A stretch of DNA of 64,000 nucleotides from an uncultured Paracoccaceae bacterium (GCA_947494675.1 CANLVP010000001.1:1116001-1180000); one strand, 5' to 3'. Counted from the stretch's first letter, positions 26,800-35,234 are shown. The notes: generated by a model not told the origin, from the letters alone. Translations and numbers: made by a program.

Positions 26800-29127
26800 C
26801 TAACCGGCCTCTTCCAACACTTGATCCACAACGGTCTTATAGGCCTGCATTTCGGCGGTCATCACCGGTCGCGGCGGTGCGACGGCTACCGCAGGCGCAG
26901 ATCCGGCCCCGCGCATTTTGCGATCCGCCCAAGCCTTGAGGTCGGCCACGGTATAGTTACGCAGGAACGGATTGGCATTCACCACATTCGCCCCCATCAC
27001 CGCCAAGATCGTCTCGCCATCATTGCGCGACAGCACTGTATTGGCACCACCCGGCCCCAGAAAGTGCGCCAGGTACAAGCGTCCCGGACTAATGCTATGC
27101 CCCCGGCTCGACAGGAATCGCTCATTCTCACGCGCCAGATTGGTCACCATCTCCCGGCTCAGCGTCGGGTCCGTCCGCAGCGCCAATTGCTCAGCGCGGC
27201 TCATGGTCCGCGCCAGATCAGGGCGATAATCGCGCATCATCCGCAGCCATGTGCTTTCGATGAATTGCCCCAGCCCGGTAGCCGTCGACAGCGGGTTCTT
27301 GGCGTTGGCATTGCCCGCACTTTCCACCCGGATGATCTGATTGACCAAGGCTTCAACCGCCCCGGACGCGGCCCCCCCGCCTGATGCCACCACCGTCCCG
27401 CCCTGCGGATTGACGGTGAAAGGATCAACCGGCGTGCCGTTCTGGCGGAACTCAAAATGCAAATGCGGACCTGTTGACCGACCGGTAGTGCCGACATAGC
27501 CAATCACCTCGCCCTGCGCGACCTGCCGCCCAGCCCGCATCCCATCGGCAAAGCGGCTCATGTGGGCATAACGCGACTGCAAGCCGCCCGGATGATCGAT
27601 GTAGATCACGTTGCCATAACCGCCGCCATCACCCACAACCCGCAACGTCCCGGCCAATGCCGCGACAATCGGCGTGCCCGTGGGGGCGGCCCAATCCACC
27701 CCGCCATGCAAGCGCACGGTCTTCAGGATTGGGTGGTGCCGCGGCCCAAACTTACTGGTCAGTGTCCCCTGCACTGGCGTCGTAAACCCACCCTGTGATG
27801 CGGCCCCGGCGCGACCCTTGTCGCTAAAGCAACTGAACTTGCCCTCATCATCCGCGCTGACATAGCAGGGCATATTGCCCGACGGCCCGGTGATCCCCGC
27901 AAACAGGATCTGCCCCGGTCCGCCGCCATCTGGCCCCGGTGCAGGCGCGTATAGCACTGTGACCTCATCACCGGGTGCGGCAAAGGCATCCAGATCATAG
28001 GCCTGGCTCATCATTACGATCATCTCACCCACCAGCGTCGTCGGCACGCCTTTGCGGATCACCGCGCTATAGACCGCATCCAGCAAGCGGTAATCCTGCT
28101 GCGGCGCGGCCAGATTTGCCGTAGGCGACGACAGCGCAAACAGGTCCACATCGACCCAAGGATCAGCGGCCAGTTCGAACCCCAGCGACCCGCGCCGCGC
28201 AACCGAATTGATGTAGCCCTGCGGCCCATAAAGCGACAGCTGCAAGGGCGCCAAAACGCCCGCATCCTCACGCGCCCGGATCGCCACAATCGACCCCGGT
28301 GCCATCTCTTCGGCCTCTGGAATGATCGCCTTGATCTGCTCCGCCCATTGCGCGGCTGCGTCTTCTGAAAAGCCGTTGGTCGCCAGCACATCCGCAATGC
28401 TGCGCGCCGTGACCATGCGCACCACAATGTCCTGATAAAGCGCGCGCCGCTGCGCCTCTGGCCGCACAAAGGACACGCTCGTGGTGTTCTCGATCCGCGT
28501 CTCGACATAACTCGTCTGCTGCGCTTCATCATCGCCCAGCGCTGTGCCCCAGCTGTCATCGCTATCGGCGGACACAACCACCACGTCCAAATCCTCATCC
28601 GACGTGGCAACCTCGGCCACTGGCAAGGCCGGGGCATTCAAGGACGCAGACCTCTGCGCCTGAAAGAACGCGAAATCCTCGCGGCTACTGGGCAGTGCGG
28701 TGATCAACTGCCGCTCCTGCACGATCAAGGGCTCGCGCACCAGCGACAGCCGCCCTGGTGCCGGGTTCCCGACCCGCCGCGCATCCAGCGCCATCGGCCC
28801 CGGCAAGCTGATGCTGTCCTGCGCCCCGCCGGTTTCGAACCGCAGGATCATCGGGTCACCCGCAATATCAACAAATGGCGTCGCCGCACGCACGGGCGGT
28901 GCCGCGACCTCATCAGTTTCGACCTGCACGAATTGCTCTTCGCTGCCCGCCTCTGCAATCACCGGGTCATCATCGCTGCCGCTGAAGAGCCAGACCAGCC
29001 CCAAGCCCAACACCACCACCGCCACGCCGCCCCCGGCGATCATCGCAATGCGCTGTATTCGCCGCTGCGCACGGCGCTTCTTGGCCTTCGCCTGAGATTT
29101 CTGGAACGCGGGATCGACCTCGATCAT
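26800..29127 (-). CDS. Inner-membrane M23 endopeptidase fused to a lytic transglycosylase domain
   Basis: 775 residues. A basic cytoplasmic head precedes one membrane helix (about 26-48, IAMIAGGGVAVVVLGLGLVWLF), so the rest is periplasmic. The M23 zinc peptidase domain (about 450-565) keeps its ligands: HHPILK and LHGGVDW (about 472), and HLHFEFR (about 554). Residues about 585-745 look like a soluble-lytic-transglycosylase domain: IIRVESAGN with the catalytic Glu near 600, GLGQFIESTW and YLAHFLGPGGA. It could therefore cut both peptide cross-links and glycan strands. AGGAT lies 7 bases before the ATG. Its place in the island suggests it opens peptidoglycan for T6SS assembly (inference). The caspase-like gene ends 9 bp upstream. 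Confidence 0.85.
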   Translation of the reverse strand: MIEVDPAFQKSQAKAKKRRAQRRIQRIAMIAGGGVAVVVLGLGLVWLFSGSDDDPVIAEAGSEEQFVQVETDEVAAPPVRAATPFVDIAGDPMILRFETGGAQDSISLPGPMALDARRVGNPAPGRLSLVREPLIVQERQLITALPSSREDFAFFQAQRSASLNAPALPVAEVATSDEDLDVVVVSADSDDSWGTALGDDEAQQTSYVETRIENTTSVSFVRPEAQRRALYQDIVVRMVTARSIADVLATNGFSEDAAAQWAEQIKAIIPEAEEMAPGSIVAIRAREDAGVLAPLQLSLYGPQGYINSVARRGSLGFELAADPWVDVDLFALSSPTANLAAPQQDYRLLDAVYSAVIRKGVPTTLVGEMIVMMSQAYDLDAFAAPGDEVTVLYAPAPGPDGGGPGQILFAGITGPSGNMPCYVSADDEGKFSCFSDKGRAGAASQGGFTTPVQGTLTSKFGPRHHPILKTVRLHGGVDWAAPTGTPIVAALAGTLRVVGDGGGYGNVIYIDHPGGLQSRYAHMSRFADGMRAGRQVAQGEVIGYVGTTGRSTGPHLHFEFRQNGTPVDPFTVNPQGGTVVASGGGAASGAVEALVNQIIRVESAGNANAKNPLSTATGLGQFIESTWLRMMRDYRPDLARTMSRAEQLALRTDPTLSREMVTNLARENERFLSSRGHSISPGRLYLAHFLGPGGANTVLSRNDGETILAVMGANVVNANPFLRNYTVADLKAWADRKMRGAGSAPAVAVAPPRPVMTAEMQAYKTVVDQVLEEAG

Positions 29128-29136
29128 CGCGTCATC

Positions 29137-30813
29137 CTAGCGGAAGACGCCTGTGCCGCCGGTATTGCTCAGCGTGCGGCGGGCCGGGGCAGCAGGCGCC
29201 GGGGCGGCAGGGGCTGCCGGGGCCGCAGCGCGCGGTGCCGATTGTGTGTTGGTGGTGCGGCGCGGCGCAGAAGTTGTTGACTGACGCGGTGCCGGGGCCG
29301 CAATCACCTGATCGGGGCAGCGCACATCATCCTTCAGCAAGATCTGCCGCCACAACTCAATCGACGGATCCTGCCCCGCGTATTCCCCGTCAAACTGCGA
29401 GAAATAGAGCGTGACAGACCCCCGCGACCCGCCGCCCCAAATCCCATCGATCTCGGCGTAATAGCAATTCATCCGCTTCATCTCGGTCTGGATCGACCGG
29501 GCGAGCTGCGCTTGCGGCGGATCAAATGCGCCAGATTCCACAAGGCTCACGTAAAGCTCCCGGTCGCCCTCCGCGAACTGGCGGCGCAGGGCCACATCCT
29601 CGGCGCTCACCTCAGCCCCACCAATCGCCGCGCCATCATCCTCTGCGGCCACGTCAAAGCTCGCCTCGACGACCTCTTCGGGATAGCCCACGATGATCGA
29701 CGGGGTCGGCAAACCGCCAGCGCCCGGCACCGGGCGCGATGCGTTTGACACCGGCTGCGGCGTCACGGTCAGGATCGACACATCGCCCTGCACCTGCCCT
29801 ACGCTGGCCGCCGCGACGGACACAGGCGACACCGCACTGACTGTGTTAACCGGACGCACTGGTTCGATCAAAACAACCGTCTCTTCGGTCACAGTCCCGA
29901 CCGAAGTTGGCGCCGCCCCAACTTCCCCGGCAAAGTCCACTGCAATCCCGGCGTCTTCCCACATCGCGAGCAATTGCGCCCGCGCCGAGGGTGAGACGCT
30001 TTCCAACATCTCATAGTCCTTCTGCGTCAACGCCACGCCACTCGTGGCACGGCGAAACACGAAAGGTTCCGCCAATGTGGACGCCGCCCAAAGGCCGGTA
30101 TCGGGCAAAATCGTCTCTGTCCCATCCTCTGCCACTTCGACCACGGGGTCATCGGCAGGGGGTAGCAATTCGGTCGACGGTAATCCCGGCACCGTCAATC
30201 GGTCCAGCATCACCGCGGTCAGGTTCTCGCCCGCCTCCGCAGGGCAGGCCACACCGGGCGGCACCGCACTGAACAGGGCAAGATCGGGCGTCACCGCCGC
30301 AACCTCTGCCAGACTGGCATCCATCGCACCGGCCCCGATGATCCCCTGAGAGGCCGCACCATGACAGGTATCCAGCACAACAACCCGCTCACCATCCGTG
30401 CCAAGCAGATCAACCACTTGCACCGAGGCCGCAGCAAGATCGGCAGGCGTCTCCCCCGCCGCCGCAACGGGCTGCACATAGCTGACACCATCCACGGCAA
30501 AGCCATGGCCCGCATAGTAAACCACCACCGATCCGGGCTTCCCGGCAAGCTCCGTCAGGGCCGTCTCAATCTCTGATTTCGGGGCGTTTTCCAGCCGGGT
30601 CACGGTGAACCCAAGGCCAAACAGCGCCTCTGACATCCGCTCCGTGTCGCGCCGCAGATCGTTCAGCGCAGCAGACCCTGCATAGCCCGTATTGGCAATG
30701 ACAAGTGCCGACCGTTCTTCTTGCGCGACCACCTGACCACCGCTCAGGCACAGCGCCGCCACCCCGCAAAGGCGGGACAGGCCGGTCAACATGGTCTGCA
30801 CGGTCCGAGTCAT
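29137..30813 (-). CDS. Secreted caspase-like (peptidase C14) protein
   Basis: About 558 residues. The signal peptide (1-31, ending VVAQ) directs it to the periplasm. The caspase p20 fold is clear: RSALVIANTGYAGSAALNDLRRD, YYAGHGF with catalytic His103, and VVVLDTCHGA with catalytic Cys150. A middle region of low-complexity sequence leads to a C-terminal domain (about 430-510) with EMKRMNCYYAEIDGIWGGGSR, resembling a peptidoglycan-binding-like fold, then a Pro/Ala-rich tail. Bacterial caspase homologues act in proteolytic signalling; the substrate here is unknown. I use the ATG at 30813, preceded by GGAAGG, rather than the in-frame start at 30834. It is followed closely by the M23 gene. Confidence 0.8.
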   Translation of the reverse strand: MTRTVQTMLTGLSRLCGVAALCLSGGQVVAQEERSALVIANTGYAGSAALNDLRRDTERMSEALFGLGFTVTRLENAPKSEIETALTELAGKPGSVVVYYAGHGFAVDGVSYVQPVAAAGETPADLAAASVQVVDLLGTDGERVVVLDTCHGAASQGIIGAGAMDASLAEVAAVTPDLALFSAVPPGVACPAEAGENLTAVMLDRLTVPGLPSTELLPPADDPVVEVAEDGTETILPDTGLWAASTLAEPFVFRRATSGVALTQKDYEMLESVSPSARAQLLAMWEDAGIAVDFAGEVGAAPTSVGTVTEETVVLIEPVRPVNTVSAVSPVSVAAASVGQVQGDVSILTVTPQPVSNASRPVPGAGGLPTPSIIVGYPEEVVEASFDVAAEDDGAAIGGAEVSAEDVALRRQFAEGDRELYVSLVESGAFDPPQAQLARSIQTEMKRMNCYYAEIDGIWGGGSRGSVTLYFSQFDGEYAGQDPSIELWRQILLKDDVRCPDQVIAAPAPRQSTTSAPRRTTNTQSAPRAAAPAAPAAPAPAAPARRTLSNTGGTGVFR

Positions 30814-30858
30814 CAGCGTCCTTCCAGCTTTCAAGGTAATGCAATCCCGCCGTTCAGG

Positions 30859-31269
30859 CTAGGGTTGTGGTGTTAAAAACAACGTCCAGCGTTCGGTCTG
30901 TTGCGTGTCCACTTCGATAAAATTGGCGGGCAAATGCCCCCGGATCAGGCAGTCTTCCACGCCGCGAATGACAAAACGCGCGGTGCCAATGCACATCGGT
31001 GTGCTGCCATTCATCACCTCATTGCCAAAAACGTCCTGCGCAAAGACGTAGATATACCGCGCCGTCAGGCTTTCCTTGATCGCGTTTGCGCATTGGTTTG
31101 GGCCAATCGTCCACCAACCACGGGTGACAAAGGTGTCATCCTCAAACTGCCCGATTGCCACGTTCACCACGTCAAATGACTGATTACACACCGCAAATGC
31201 CGCCTTTGCGCCGCCGGGCAGGACGGAAAGGGCAGCGGCTGTGATGACGGAAAAGGCAAATCGGCACAT
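30859..31269 (-). CDS. Secreted DUF1036-type protein
   Basis: About 136 residues from the ATG at 31269, where a signal peptide begins (MCRFAFSVITAAALSVLPGGAKA). The mature part starts AAFAVCNQSFDVVNVAIGQ and includes GWWTIGPNQC and a C-terminal IEV-WTLFL strand, which matches small alphaproteobacterial DUF1036 proteins. Four cysteines probably form disulfides. Its function is unknown. The frame is open to 31383, but that extension is Cys/Arg-rich and unlikely to be coding. The caspase-like gene starts 45 bp downstream on the same strand, so they may be one transcript. Confidence 0.7.
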   Translation of the reverse strand: MCRFAFSVITAAALSVLPGGAKAAFAVCNQSFDVVNVAIGQFEDDTFVTRGWWTIGPNQCANAIKESLTARYIYVFAQDVFGNEVMNGSTPMCIGTARFVIRGVEDCLIRGHLPANFIEVDTQQTERWTLFLTPQP

Positions 31270-31407
31270 GCGGCATTGATACAACGCATCTTCAGGAATG
31301 CGAAAGCAAACTCGTCTAGGGTCACGCATGCTTTGCGCGGGAACCCGTTTTGTGGCACCACATTTGCATTGCTGGGGGCACATTTGATTTGAACAAGGGA
31401 CGTCCTG

Positions 31408-31704
31408 ATGGATTTTTCGACCCTTCGCATGACCTTGGCGATCGCAATCGCCACGCTTCTTCCCGGGACGGCCTTGTCTGACGACGCTGACGTCGGCAAG
31501 CTTCAGCAGTCATTTGGTCAAGAATTGATCACCGTGCGCATTGGCGACTTTGCCGAAACCCACGACATCACGCTGGCCGCCTATCAGACCTTGGTGAACC
31601 AAGGCATCCCGACAACCCTCGTGAACATGCCCGTCGCTGAACAAAAGCAGCTCCGCGCGCTTGTGCCCGGTCAAAGCGGTTGGAACGTCGGCGTCTTTCG
31701 CTAG
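31408..31704 (+). CDS. Small secreted protein of unknown function
   Basis: 98 residues with a signal peptide (1-24, TLLPGTALS). The mature part is short (about 74 residues), contains no Cys and ends GQSGWNVGVFR. AAGGGA lies upstream of the ATG. It resembles no family I know. It is transcribed divergently from the DUF1036 gene and lies 91 bp before the next small secreted protein. Confidence 0.55.
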   Translation: MDFSTLRMTLAIAIATLLPGTALSDDADVGKLQQSFGQELITVRIGDFAETHDITLAAYQTLVNQGIPTTLVNMPVAEQKQLRALVPGQSGWNVGVFR

Positions 31705-31795
31705 GGTCAATCGCCCGCAAAACCCCCGATAATCATAGACAAAGCAGCGACCGGTCTAATACCATTGCGGCACATCACGATGAACCGGGGAAGCT

Positions 31796-32239
31796 ATGTC
31801 ATTTTTCAAATCCATCCAAAGCGCTGTCGTCCTTGCTGGGTCGCTCGCGCTGACCGCCCTGCCCGCCGCCGCGCAGGACGCCGCAGAATTTTCGCTCGAA
31901 CTGAATAACGCCGCAGAAACCACCGCCGGTGGCTGCCGCCTGACCTATGTTGCGACCAACAAAACCGGTCAGGAACTGGGCCAAACCGCCTATGAGGTCG
32001 CCGTCTTCAACGCCGAAGGCGTGGTCAGCCGCATCCTTGTGCTGGAATTTGGCGCGCTAACGGTCGGCAAGACCAAGGTCGTGCAGTTTGACCTCTCTGA
32101 TCAGCCCTGCACCGGCCTTAGCCGGATCGTCGTCAACGACGTCGCCGCCTGCACCTTGGCTGATGGCAGTGGCGAGGGCGATTTTTGCCTCTCTGGCCTC
32201 GTGACCGCCTCGCGCTCCACGATCCAGTTTGGTATCTAA
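31796..32239 (+). CDS. Small secreted protein preceding the TolQ-like operon
   Basis: 147 residues with a signal peptide ending LPAAAQ (about 1-26). The mature chain looks all-beta, with the segments CRLTYVATNKTGQ, AYEVAVFNAEGVVSR and FDLSDQPCTGLSRIVV, and has four Cys likely paired in the periplasm. I do not recognise the family. It lies 58 bp before the TolQ-like gene with a hairpin between, so it may be co-regulated with that module. It has no lipobox, so it does not look like the missing TssJ. Confidence 0.6.
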   Translation: MSFFKSIQSAVVLAGSLALTALPAAAQDAAEFSLELNNAAETTAGGCRLTYVATNKTGQELGQTAYEVAVFNAEGVVSRILVLEFGALTVGKTKVVQFDLSDQPCTGLSRIVVNDVAACTLADGSGEGDFCLSGLVTASRSTIQFGI

Positions 32240-32248
32240 CCATCATTC

Positions 32249-32273
32249 GGCCCGCGCCACAGACGCGCGGACC
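32249..32273 (+). terminator. Hairpin between secreted protein and TolQ-like gene
   Basis: CCGCGC (32252-32257) pairs with GCGCGG (32265-32270), extendable by GG/CC outside one mismatch. No U-run is present; it is a possible partial terminator. Confidence 0.35.
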
Positions 32274-32297
32274 AACCGTTTTTGACAAAGGCATTCC

Positions 32298-32939
32298 ATG
32301 AACGCTCCTGACCTATCGGCCTTGAACACGTCCACCCTTGCCGTGTTTGCCGCGCTTGGCATCATGTCGTTGCTGGCCTTCACCGTGGCCTTCTTCAAGG
32401 TTTTCCAATTCGCACGCATGGGTGTTGGCCGTGGCCGCGCTGCCGAAGACATCCTCGAAGACTGGCTTGGCGGCCGCGCTGACGCCGCCCTGTCCCGTGC
32501 CGCCGAACGCCGCTTTGTGCTGGCCCGCGTGTTGCAATCGGTGTTCTCTGGCCTGCGCGCCCGACCCGACAATCAGGAATTTGCCGAAGAGCTTGGCAGG
32601 CAAACCGCCCTTGTCGAACTCTCCAACATGACCAGCCGGATGCGTGTGCTGGAAACCGTGGTGCAAGCCGCCCCGATCTTGGGCCTCTTGGGCACCGTGA
32701 TCGGCATGATCGACGCCTTTAGCACGCTCGCAGGTGCCGATGGCGCGGTTGATCCCACGCAGCTTGCGGGCGGTATCTGGACCGCGCTGACCACCACAGC
32801 CGCTGGCCTCGCCATCGCGCTGATCACCTACTTTATCGCCACATGGCTTGAGGGCCGGATTGAAAGCGAACGCCAATCGATTGAAACCCTGATCTCTGCG
32901 GCGATCCACGGGCGCGTCGACGCCAACACCCCGCAATAG
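32298..32939 (+). CDS. MotA/TolQ/ExbB-family proton channel protein
   Basis: 213 residues with three hydrophobic helices: about 13-35, then 118-140 (AAPILGLLGTVIGMIDAF) and 155-180 (GIWTALTTTAAGLAIALITYF). The GLLGTVIGM and ALTTTAAGLAIAL segments are the family's pore helices. Such proteins form pentameric proton channels around ExbD/TolR dimers. It heads a four-gene operon with two ExbD-like genes and a TonB-like gene. AAAGG precedes the ATG. This is not the housekeeping tol-pal cluster (no tolB, pal or ybgC), so the module is probably dedicated to this island. Confidence 0.9.
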   Translation: MNAPDLSALNTSTLAVFAALGIMSLLAFTVAFFKVFQFARMGVGRGRAAEDILEDWLGGRADAALSRAAERRFVLARVLQSVFSGLRARPDNQEFAEELGRQTALVELSNMTSRMRVLETVVQAAPILGLLGTVIGMIDAFSTLAGADGAVDPTQLAGGIWTALTTTAAGLAIALITYFIATWLEGRIESERQSIETLISAAIHGRVDANTPQ

Positions 32940-32945
32940 GGCGAC

Positions 32946-33398
32946 ATGTCCAAGACCCGATCAAAGGTTGCTCTGCCCCGGCACCAGGGGCGCTATAACA
33001 TCGTGTTGACCCCTCTGGCCGACGCGATGTTTCAGCTTTTGATCTTCTTCATGCTGTCCTCCAACCTCGCGCCCTATTCGCTGCTGACCCTCAAAACCGG
33101 CGTCACAGGCGAAGAAGGCGCCGAAAGCTCGGGCCAGGATATCCCGGACCAAATCGCCGAAGCACCACCAAACGCCGCCATTTGGACGGTCGACGCAGGT
33201 CAGGTCACGGCCCAGGGCCAACGGTTCGAACCCGGCCAGCTTGCCGCCCTCGCCACCGCGCTTGCCGCCAATGACGACGCCGCCGTTGTGCTGATCCTGC
33301 GTGATACTGCGCAGGTGCAGGACCTCTCGAACGTGCTTGAGGCGCTGACCGCCGCCGGTGTCGTCTCAGTCCAAATCGCCGAAAGCGGGGGCGCATAG
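32946..33398 (+). CDS. ExbD/TolR-family protein with intact proton-carrying Asp
   Basis: 150 residues. One membrane helix (about 20-41) contains the conserved acidic residue: TPLADAMFQLLIFFM with Asp26, which aligns without gaps to Asp25 of E. coli ExbD. The periplasmic part (about 45-150) has the ExbD/TolR alpha-beta fold (VVLILRDTAQVQDLSNVLEAL). With the TolQ-like protein it should use the proton gradient. The gene starts 6 bp after the TolQ-like stop and ends one base before the next ATG. Confidence 0.88.
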   Translation: MSKTRSKVALPRHQGRYNIVLTPLADAMFQLLIFFMLSSNLAPYSLLTLKTGVTGEEGAESSGQDIPDQIAEAPPNAAIWTVDAGQVTAQGQRFEPGQLAALATALAANDDAAVVLILRDTAQVQDLSNVLEALTAAGVVSVQIAESGGA

Positions 33399-33803
33399 AT
33401 GCAGGCTCTCCCCCGCCCCAAAAAGCCCATCCAGCTTGATGTCTCGCTCGCCATCGTGAACATCGTGCTGCTGCTGATCTTCTTCTTTCTGGCCACCGGC
33501 CAGCTCTTGAACCCGCCCGCCCAAGGCGTCGATCTGGCCGAGACCACCGATCTGCCTCTGGATCAACTGCCCTCACCGATCCTTGTGGTTGGCGCTGCTG
33601 GCAATTGGGAACTCGACGGCCAACCCTTGGCCCCTGACCTTCTGGGCGTCAGCATCGCCGATCTGCCACAACCGCTGACCCTGCATATCCTGATCTCTGG
33701 CGATGCCCCAGCAGGCACCCTGCTTGAAATCGTCAACCGGCCAGAGCTGTCAGACACCAATATGAAACTGGTCACGCTGCGCGTGCCGGGTGAAGACGCA
33801 TGA
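33399..33803 (+). CDS. Second ExbD/TolR-like protein lacking the membrane Asp
   Basis: 134 residues. The membrane helix (about 15-37, VSLAIVNIVLLLIFFFL) aligns to ExbD, but the proton-carrying Asp position holds Val20 (next to Asn21), so this chain cannot carry protons the usual way. The periplasmic domain keeps an ExbD-like pattern. A heterodimer of one active and one inactive ExbD chain inside the TolQ-type pentamer is plausible, since only one Asp may act at a time. The gene follows the first ExbD gene with no gap and overlaps the TonB-like gene by 4 bases. Confidence 0.82.
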   Translation: MQALPRPKKPIQLDVSLAIVNIVLLLIFFFLATGQLLNPPAQGVDLAETTDLPLDQLPSPILVVGAAGNWELDGQPLAPDLLGVSIADLPQPLTLHILISGDAPAGTLLEIVNRPELSDTNMKLVTLRVPGEDA

Positions 33804-35143
33804 CCGGGCGCGGCGGCAAACCTATTCATTGGTTTGAGGCCTTTGGCCTCTCTGCCCTCGTCCACGTCGGTCTTGTGTTCTTTGCGCTGGATTTCGTCCG
33901 CGACCTGCAGCTTTTCGCCCCGTCCGAGGATGAGATCACAACCGACATCATCGTCACCAGCCTGCAATTCGACAACATCGTGATCGAACAACCCTCTGAC
34001 ACGACAGGAGCAGAGGGCGATCTGGGCGAAGGGTTGGAAACACCCGCAGACGCCGCTGAAAGCCTGCCCGCACTTGCCCCCGAACCCGCGCCAGAACCGG
34101 AACCTGAACCCGCGGTTGAGCCTGAAGAACCCGAAGAGCTTGTGGCCGAAACCCCCGAAGCCGTCGAACCCGAAGCACTGACGCCGGAACCCGTGGAACC
34201 CGAGGCGCTGACCGCTGAACCGGTCGAACCCGAAATCGCCGAAGCCGTGCCAGAGGCGCTTGAGCCGATCACACCCGAAGCCCCGGCACTCGCGCCCGAA
34301 CCGCTCAGCCCGCTGCGCCCCGACGATGACACCATCGCGGCTCTCGCGCCCATCGACGGCGGCTCGCCCGAACGACTTTCAGCCGCCGCACCTTCGATTG
34401 CGCCGGTCGCGGTGGCACCGACCACCAGCACAACAACAACGCGCGTCGCGCCTGTGTCCACTCGACCGCAGCTGACACCGCCCGCGCCGCGTCGTCCGGC
34501 GGTTGAACCCCCCGCGCCCGGCAGCCCGCAGGCCATCGTCAACGAATTGGTCGCCAAGATCCGCGCCAACACCACCGACGCCTGCCTTGTCGCGATGCCG
34601 CAGCAAGGGCAAGACGGCGCGCCGGAACTCGTCATGCTCGCCGCGGACGAGCCCAGCATCACCGACTTCGCCGCCGATGTGTTGTCAGAGATTGACCCCC
34701 GCCCATCCCAACGCGGTGTGTTGATCGATCCGCGCCAATGCGCCGCCGCCACCTACATCCGCGAAAATACCAGCTACCCCGCCTTCCGCCTGTCGCTTGG
34801 CGTGGTCGAAGACCGCCTGCCCTCAGGTGAGGAACTCACCGGTGTCGTGGGTCGCGCGGCGGGCGCTTATGTGACCCTGCTGCTGGTGGATGATAACGGC
34901 GTCGTGCAGGACATCGGCAGCTACCTGACCTTTTCTGGCGCTGACGCCCGGTTCTCGGTCCCAATGCGCCGTGAAGGGGCCGCGCGGGATACCTCACAGA
35001 TGCTGATCGCGCTGACGACCGACAGCCGCCCCCGGACGTTGGATGCGCAAAACGGACAGCTGGCAGAGGACTTCTTTCCCGCCCTCAAAGCAGAGATCGG
35101 GACCAGCGTCCCCATCGTCATGATCCCCTTCGAAGTCCGTTAA
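33800..35143 (+). CDS. TonB/TolA-like protein with a C-terminal domain shared with the T6SS kinase
   Basis: 447 residues. The N-terminal membrane helix (about 14-31, FGLSALVHVGLVFFAL) has the Ser-x3-His pair (Ser18/His22) typical of TonB/TolA helices that contact ExbB-ExbD or TolQ-TolR. A long Pro/Glu-rich spacer (about 70-225) would span the periplasm. The C-terminal domain (about 240-447) is not TonB-like. It matches the extracytoplasmic domain of the PpkA kinase in this window: Cys262 and Cys314 have the same 52-residue offset as Cys679 and Cys731 there. Further matches are D-x-RP, QCAAA/HCAAL, FSV/FSF, QMLIAL/QMIMAV and DFFPALKAEI/DLLPLIEAEI. Start ATGA overlaps the upstream gene. Function unknown; probably transmits PMF-driven force or a signal. 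Confidence 0.75.
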   Translation: MTGRGGKPIHWFEAFGLSALVHVGLVFFALDFVRDLQLFAPSEDEITTDIIVTSLQFDNIVIEQPSDTTGAEGDLGEGLETPADAAESLPALAPEPAPEPEPEPAVEPEEPEELVAETPEAVEPEALTPEPVEPEALTAEPVEPEIAEAVPEALEPITPEAPALAPEPLSPLRPDDDTIAALAPIDGGSPERLSAAAPSIAPVAVAPTTSTTTTRVAPVSTRPQLTPPAPRRPAVEPPAPGSPQAIVNELVAKIRANTTDACLVAMPQQGQDGAPELVMLAADEPSITDFAADVLSEIDPRPSQRGVLIDPRQCAAATYIRENTSYPAFRLSLGVVEDRLPSGEELTGVVGRAAGAYVTLLLVDDNGVVQDIGSYLTFSGADARFSVPMRREGAARDTSQMLIALTTDSRPRTLDAQNGQLAEDFFPALKAEIGTSVPIVMIPFEVR

Positions 35144-35162
35144 CCCCACCGTACGGTTAACG
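35138..35162. terminator. Weak hairpin at the end of the TonB-like gene
   Basis: CGTTAACC (35138-35145) pairs with GGTTAACG (35155-35162), overlapping the stop codon. The stem is AT-containing and no U-run follows, so its terminator role is uncertain. Confidence 0.3.
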
Positions 35163-35186
35163 CATCTTAGGACTCTCATGCATACA

Positions 35187-35229
35187 GGTTGTGCATAGGT
35201 TCTGCATGGTTTTCATATCGTTTCTGCAT
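35187..35229. repeat. Phased short direct repeats in a convergent gap
   Basis: GGTTGTGCAT (35187), GGTTCTGCAT (35198) and GTTTCTGCAT (35220) share the consensus GGTTSTGCAT, with a degraded copy GGTTTTCATA at 35208. Start spacings are close to 11 bp, one helical turn. They lie between the TonB-like gene and the kinase gene, which end towards each other. They could be a protein-binding site or a chance array. Confidence 0.4.
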
Positions 35230-35234
35230 TGCCG

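Noticed and set aside
31408-32239. Small secreted proteins as candidates for TssJ
   Set aside because: Both have ordinary signal peptides without a lipobox Cys, and no TssJ-like pattern was recognised.
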